A program made the translations under genes and the position numbers. Shown here one piece after another: positions 61,027 through 64,000 of a stretch of 64,000 bases of DNA (position 1 is the stretch's first letter; the number at the start of each line of letters is the position of its first letter). The notes beneath the pieces are model-generated. The model worked only from the letters and a program-made list of their open reading frames with translations, did not search any database and was not told the origin of the DNA. Source of the DNA: Clostridia bacterium (GTDB taxonomy: Bacteria > Bacillota > Clostridia > Oscillospirales > Acutalibacteraceae). Where the stretch lies: the NCBI GenBank assembly GCA_017517135.1, contig JAFXAK010000007.1, forward strand, positions 20,643-84,642, written 5' to 3'.

Positions 61027-62277
61027 TTATATAAGATTGTTTGATTTCAATATGTCTGTAAGGCTTTCAAGACCTACCGCAATTCGCAGAAGCGTTCTCG
61101 CATCTCCCGAGGTGAGCTTTCCGTGGCGGTTGAAGTCTGCTCTTGCTAAAATGTGAGCGGGTAATTTTTCAAGCCCTACCGCCGCACGCAGAGCAATTCT
61201 TGCATCTGCGGAAGTAACGGCGTAGTCACCGTTGAGGTCCCCCCAGAAGGCCTGCTTTATGTCATAAAGCTCTTTTTCTTCATCTGTGAGCCATAATGCA
61301 TACAAAACAATGTCACCCGATGAGCCTTTCGGGATTTCGTTTATCTTTTCACCTTTGTATTCGGGATTACCGAACCAGCCCCCGAAAACAAAGCCCTTGA
61401 CGGGAGAGACAAGGTCCTTTATTTCCTCGGCATTTTCGGGTGTGTATTTTTTCGGGTTCATAGTGTTGTTTGTGCCCGAAAAATTATGCTGTGTATGTGT
61501 TGTGATAACATAATTTATTTTATATGTTTTAGGAAGCCATTTTGCCGTGAGGGAAGAGTATCTTGTATCCTTTGAAAGACGGTTTATGTTCTGTCCTTTT
61601 TCATTCTCCCAGCCGTCAAAGGTGTAGCCTTCACGGACGGGATTGCTGAGTGCGATATCCTCGGTTAAGGGATAGGTAAAAAATACTCGGTTGAGTGAAT
61701 TGTCTGTTTTTTCGGGTAAGCAGTAATCAATATAGCCGAACTGTGAAACCTTGGTTTTTACGGTCTCGGTGGGTTCGGTTTTTACAAAATAATCCTGCTT
61801 TACAGAAAACTCATAATTGCTGTTTGAAACAAGAAATCTTATCTGTAATTCAAAGCCGTTCCATATTTGCTTCATATCAACTCCGCTGTTTTGCAGACAG
61901 GGGAGTGCTTCTTCGTATACGGACAGGGTGAGAGTATCGGCATCGGTATCTGCGGTTTTAGCGGTGTACCAGCTGTTGCCGTCCGCACTTATTTCGCAGA
62001 TAAGCTTTATTTCATTGATAAGATATGAAAAGCCGTTTTCGGTGAGCTGTTCATCTGTGTATGTGTCTTTAAGCCCGCCATATAAAGCAAGTCTTGCCTG
62101 CTCATACTGTGAGGCTTCAGGGGTATCAATATTAAAGGTAATTGTGCCGTCCGTTCCGGAGACGGACACAATCTCGGGGGATACGGTATCACTTATGTAA
62201 ACCTTTGCCTGTGATGAAAAGGAGAGAGGCAAAAGGAGAGCGGCACACAGAAAAAATGAAAGGATTTTTTTGCTCAT
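61027..62277 (-). CDS. Secreted InlB-repeat protein with C-terminal dockerin
   Basis: A 416-residue exported protein. The signal is residues 1-24 (KKILSFFLCAALLLPLSFSSQA). A beta-rich domain (about 30-180) of unknown type follows, then two InlB/Listeria-Bacteroides-like repeats (NPVREGYTFDGWENEKG and GFVFGGWFGNPEYKGE, ends TAKWLP and LYALWL). The C-terminal 65 residues are dockerin repeats, DLNGDYAVTSADARIALRAAVGL and DFNRHGKLTSGDARTLLRIAVGL; the second loop starts DFNRHGK, with a His in a Ca position, so it may bind weakly. I start at 62277, after GGAGAAAAA. Confidence 0.87.
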   Translation of the reverse strand: MSKKILSFFLCAALLLPLSFSSQAKVYISDTVSPEIVSVSGTDGTITFNIDTPEASQYEQARLALYGGLKDTYTDEQLTENGFSYLINEIKLICEISADGNSWYTAKTADTDADTLTLSVYEEALPCLQNSGVDMKQIWNGFELQIRFLVSNSNYEFSVKQDYFVKTEPTETVKTKVSQFGYIDYCLPEKTDNSLNRVFFTYPLTEDIALSNPVREGYTFDGWENEKGQNINRLSKDTRYSSLTAKWLPKTYKINYVITTHTQHNFSGTNNTMNPKKYTPENAEEIKDLVSPVKGFVFGGWFGNPEYKGEKINEIPKGSSGDIVLYALWLTDEEKELYDIKQAFWGDLNGDYAVTSADARIALRAAVGLEKLPAHILARADFNRHGKLTSGDARTLLRIAVGLESLTDILKSNNLI

Positions 62278-62316
62278 TTTTTTCTCCTTGCTTTGATTTG
62301 CTTCAATATATATTTC

Positions 62317-62345
62317 ATTATATATGTTTTGTGTGTTACAGTCAA
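62317..62345 (-). promoter_or_regulatory. Promoter of the dockerin-SIS-dockerin run
   Basis: On the minus strand TTGACT (62345-62340), 17-base spacer, TATAAT (62322-62317). Confidence 0.8.
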
Positions 62346-62370
62346 CAAGCAAAAACATACAATTGCCGTA

Positions 62371-62400
62371 TTGACAAACCTTTATGATTTGTTGTACATT
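62371..62400 (+). promoter_or_regulatory. Promoter of lipoprotein gene 62450
   Basis: TTGACA (62371-62376), 18-base spacer, TACATT (62395-62400). It is back to back with the minus promoter at 62317. Confidence 0.65.
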
Positions 62401-62449
62401 ATAATTTAGTGCTATGTATTAAAATAATCTTAAAAAAGGTGATACGAAA

Positions 62450-63415
62450 ATGAAAAAATGTTCAAAGTACATTTCCCTGCTGCTTGCGGTTTTATGTCTT
62501 GTTATGTCCTTTGCGGGCTGCAGATTTGACCTGCTTGTAGGAGACCTGAGCTTACCCGGCTCTGCCGATCCCTCAACCGGGGCTCCCGTTGTTGAAACAA
62601 CTCTGCCTCAGCAAGAAACCACAACTCTTCCCGCAACGGAGATCACAACACTTCCCACCGTTGAACAGACAACTCTTCCTCCTGCAGTTGAGCAGACAAC
62701 CCTGCCTCCCGCAGTTGAGCAGACAACACTTCCTCCCGTTATTGAAACAACCACTCAGGCTGCGGCAAAAACTCCCGATACAATGTCAAATCAGGAGCTT
62801 CTTGATTTCTTCAACTCAAGTCTTAATGCTCTTAAAGCAAACAAGGTAGGACTTACGCGTTCAAAGCTTACAACCATTCAGGACCTTGTTCTTTCCAACT
62901 CACTTGCAAACTCACTTGTAGGTATGGTAAAGGGAATGCTCTTCTCAGAGGAAACAGAATATGCCTCTGCCGCTAAAGGACAGTCCAATAACGATGTTCT
63001 CTCTCCCTCGGGACAGACCTTTGCTTCCGCACTCACACTCAATGATATAAAGAGCATCAATGTTCAGAAGAACGGCAATAATTATGTTATCACCGTTGTG
63101 GGTGTTGACTGCAATAATCCCACATCTGCAAGCCCCTGTGCAAAGGTATTTGACTATCTCACACTCGATGATGTTATGAATGTGTATGTTCCTAAGGTAG
63201 GAGCTACCGTAGCAAGAGAGAATGTCAGCGTTTCCTTCAAGAACAGCAGCGCTGTTCTCACAGTTTCCGCAGACGGTGTGGTTTCGGGATATGAAACTCA
63301 TACATATAACTACCTCACAATGAAGAATGCATCTATAAAGAAGGGTGTAACAATAAGCACAGACCTTGATGTGACACTCTACACCGTTACAAAGTTCTAC
63401 GATTTCCAATATTAA
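62450..63415 (+). CDS. Thr/Pro-rich lipoprotein of unknown function
   Basis: A 321-residue lipoprotein. Signal and lipobox are clear (LLLAVLCLVMSFAGC, Cys24). A stalk of about 80 residues (about 35-112) consists of repeated TTLPPAVEQ units and is probably extended and glycosylated. The globular part (about 113-321) starts with a helical section (SNQELLDFFNSSLNALKANKVGL), ends in a beta-rich section and shows no family I know. Two Cys (near 224 and 233, in VDCNNPTSASPC) may form a disulfide. A second similar lipoprotein starts at 63618. Confidence 0.8.
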   Translation: MKKCSKYISLLLAVLCLVMSFAGCRFDLLVGDLSLPGSADPSTGAPVVETTLPQQETTTLPATEITTLPTVEQTTLPPAVEQTTLPPAVEQTTLPPVIETTTQAAAKTPDTMSNQELLDFFNSSLNALKANKVGLTRSKLTTIQDLVLSNSLANSLVGMVKGMLFSEETEYASAAKGQSNNDVLSPSGQTFASALTLNDIKSINVQKNGNNYVITVVGVDCNNPTSASPCAKVFDYLTLDDVMNVYVPKVGATVARENVSVSFKNSSAVLTVSADGVVSGYETHTYNYLTMKNASIKKGVTISTDLDVTLYTVTKFYDFQY

Positions 63416-63502
63416 TTGTGAAAAATGTCTGATTTTGATGTGCTGTTTTTGGCACACAATGCGGATATTACAAGTTTGTTTAAAATAAATTAACAAAGTT
63501 AC

Positions 63503-63531
63503 TTGACAATTTTTGAAAGATGTTGTAAATT
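63503..63531 (+). promoter_or_regulatory. Promoter of lipoprotein gene 63618
   Basis: TTGACA (63503-63508), 17-base spacer, TAAATT (63526-63531). Confidence 0.65.
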
Positions 63532-63617
63532 AGTTTATGTATTGTACATATTGCGTGTGTACAGCACCATAAAATACGGAAAAAATTCCGGACATAATTG
63601 AAAGGGGTAAAAACCTA

Positions 63618-64000
63618 ATGAAGAAAAACATTTTGAGAATTATCTCACTTGCACTCGTTGCTGTAATGGTTTTCGCTTTTGCTTCCTGTAAGCAGGAAAT
63701 CCTTGTTCGCTTTGTAGACAAAGACGGCAATGACCTTTTCGCAGCAGGCTCAGTTAACACAGGTGTTAACACAACTCCCGGTGTTGAAGAAACAACAGTA
63801 GCTGAAACACCCACAGATGCTCCCACAGGTGAAACACCCACAGAAGCTCCCACAAATGCTCCTGTTGACACACCCACAGAAGCTCCCACAAATGCTCCTG
63901 TTGACACACCCACAGAAGCTCCCACAAATGCTCCTGTTGACACACCCACAGAAGCTCCCACAAATGCTCCTGTTGACACACCCACAGAAGCTCCCACAAA
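63618..64000 (+). CDS. Partial Thr/Pro-rich lipoprotein, cut by window end
   Basis: Start of a lipoprotein gene; the frame is open to the window edge. Translation gives a signal (LRIISLALVAVMVFAFASC, lipobox FASC with Cys24), then KQEILVRFVDKDGNDLFAAG, and then a stalk of repeated 12-residue units TPTEAPTNAPVD. AAAGGGGTAAAAACCTA lies before the ATG. The architecture follows that of the gene at 62450: short signal, long Thr/Pro stalk and probably a globular domain beyond the edge. The unknown C-terminal part prevents any functional call. Confidence 0.85.
   Translation, partial: MKKNILRIISLALVAVMVFAFASCKQEILVRFVDKDGNDLFAAGSVNTGVNTTPGVEETTVAETPTDAPTGETPTEAPTNAPVDTPTEAPTNAPVDTPTEAPTNAPVDTPTEAPTNAPVDTPTEAPT
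63834..64000 (+). repeat. 36-base tandem repeat in the stalk of the partial lipoprotein
   Basis: Units starting ACACCCACAGAAGCTCCCAC begin at 63834, 63870, 63906, 63942 and 63978, the last cut by the edge. The copies are identical or almost so, which implies recent expansion and likely length variation among strains. Confidence 0.95.

Noticed and set aside
63834-64000. CRISPR-like array at the right edge
   Set aside because: The 36-base units are contiguous with no spacers and encode an in-frame Thr/Pro stalk after a lipoprotein signal.

Overview
The window looks like chromosome of an anaerobic, spore-forming Clostridia (Bacillota), most likely a gut- or rumen-type Oscillospirales/Ruminococcaceae relative. 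That is an inference from gene content: the RicT-HolB-DarA block, SpmB, a minimal SUF pair, FeoAB with a Cys-rich FeoB partner, many radical SAM and ferredoxin proteins, GH5/GH28/DUF4091 carbohydrate enzymes, dockerin-bearing secreted proteins and Lys-rich lipoproteins. I see no rRNA, tRNA or CRISPR array. Base composition is moderate and even, except for a clearly AT-richer restriction-modification block at 21.4-24.3 kb.

Layout. 0-3.5 kb (minus): SufC/SufB-type Fe-S assembly pair, a DUF1294 protein and a GH5 endoglycoceramidase-like hydrolase, all overlapping by a few bases. 3.7-5.8 kb (plus): GPH sugar symporter and a TraX protein. 5.9-12.4 kb (minus): ferredoxin, RicT, DNA polymerase III delta prime, a c-di-AMP receptor (DarA), a short QueG-like protein, an AEC carrier, an unknown membrane protein and citrate synthase. 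12.5-14.5 kb (plus): SpmB and a PurF-like protein that lacks the glutaminase cysteine. 14.5-20 kb (plus): three tandem paralogous lipoprotein substrate-binding proteins, each with its own near-identical promoter and terminator, then the permease and ATPase under a fourth copy of that promoter. 20-24.3 kb: GH28 enzyme, then an acquired DpnII-type (GATC) module of HTH-fused Dam methylase, DpnII nuclease and a second methylase.

24.4-31.8 kb: a membrane-anchored unknown protein; a three-gene operon of an ABC exporter with N-terminal extension and zinc ribbon, DUF1854 and a second DarA; and the Feo iron system with its DtxR-type regulator and two matching palindromic operators. 31.9-37.4 kb: radical SAM, ThuA-like and LysR genes, a secreted protein and a DUF4091 glycosidase-like protein. 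37.4-42.1 kb: a 1440-residue repeat protein whose terminator is followed at once by an ORF-less, shortened group II (IIC-like) intron remnant. 42.1-46.4 kb (minus): two-component system plus MacB-like ABC transporter.

46.5-58.7 kb is mainly housekeeping and peptide salvage: U32 peptidase, PepV-like dipeptidase, two M42 aminopeptidases, two radical SAM proteins, YfbR nucleotidase, GlmS and DUF1292. 58.7-64 kb holds two dockerin proteins with Ig-like or InlB-like repeats flanking a SIS-domain gene, then two Thr/Pro-rich lipoproteins, the last cut by the window edge.

The most notable items are the ABC exporter/DUF1854/DarA operon, the three-receptor single-transporter locus with repeated promoters, the intron remnant placed exactly behind a terminator, and the PurF-like protein without Cys1.
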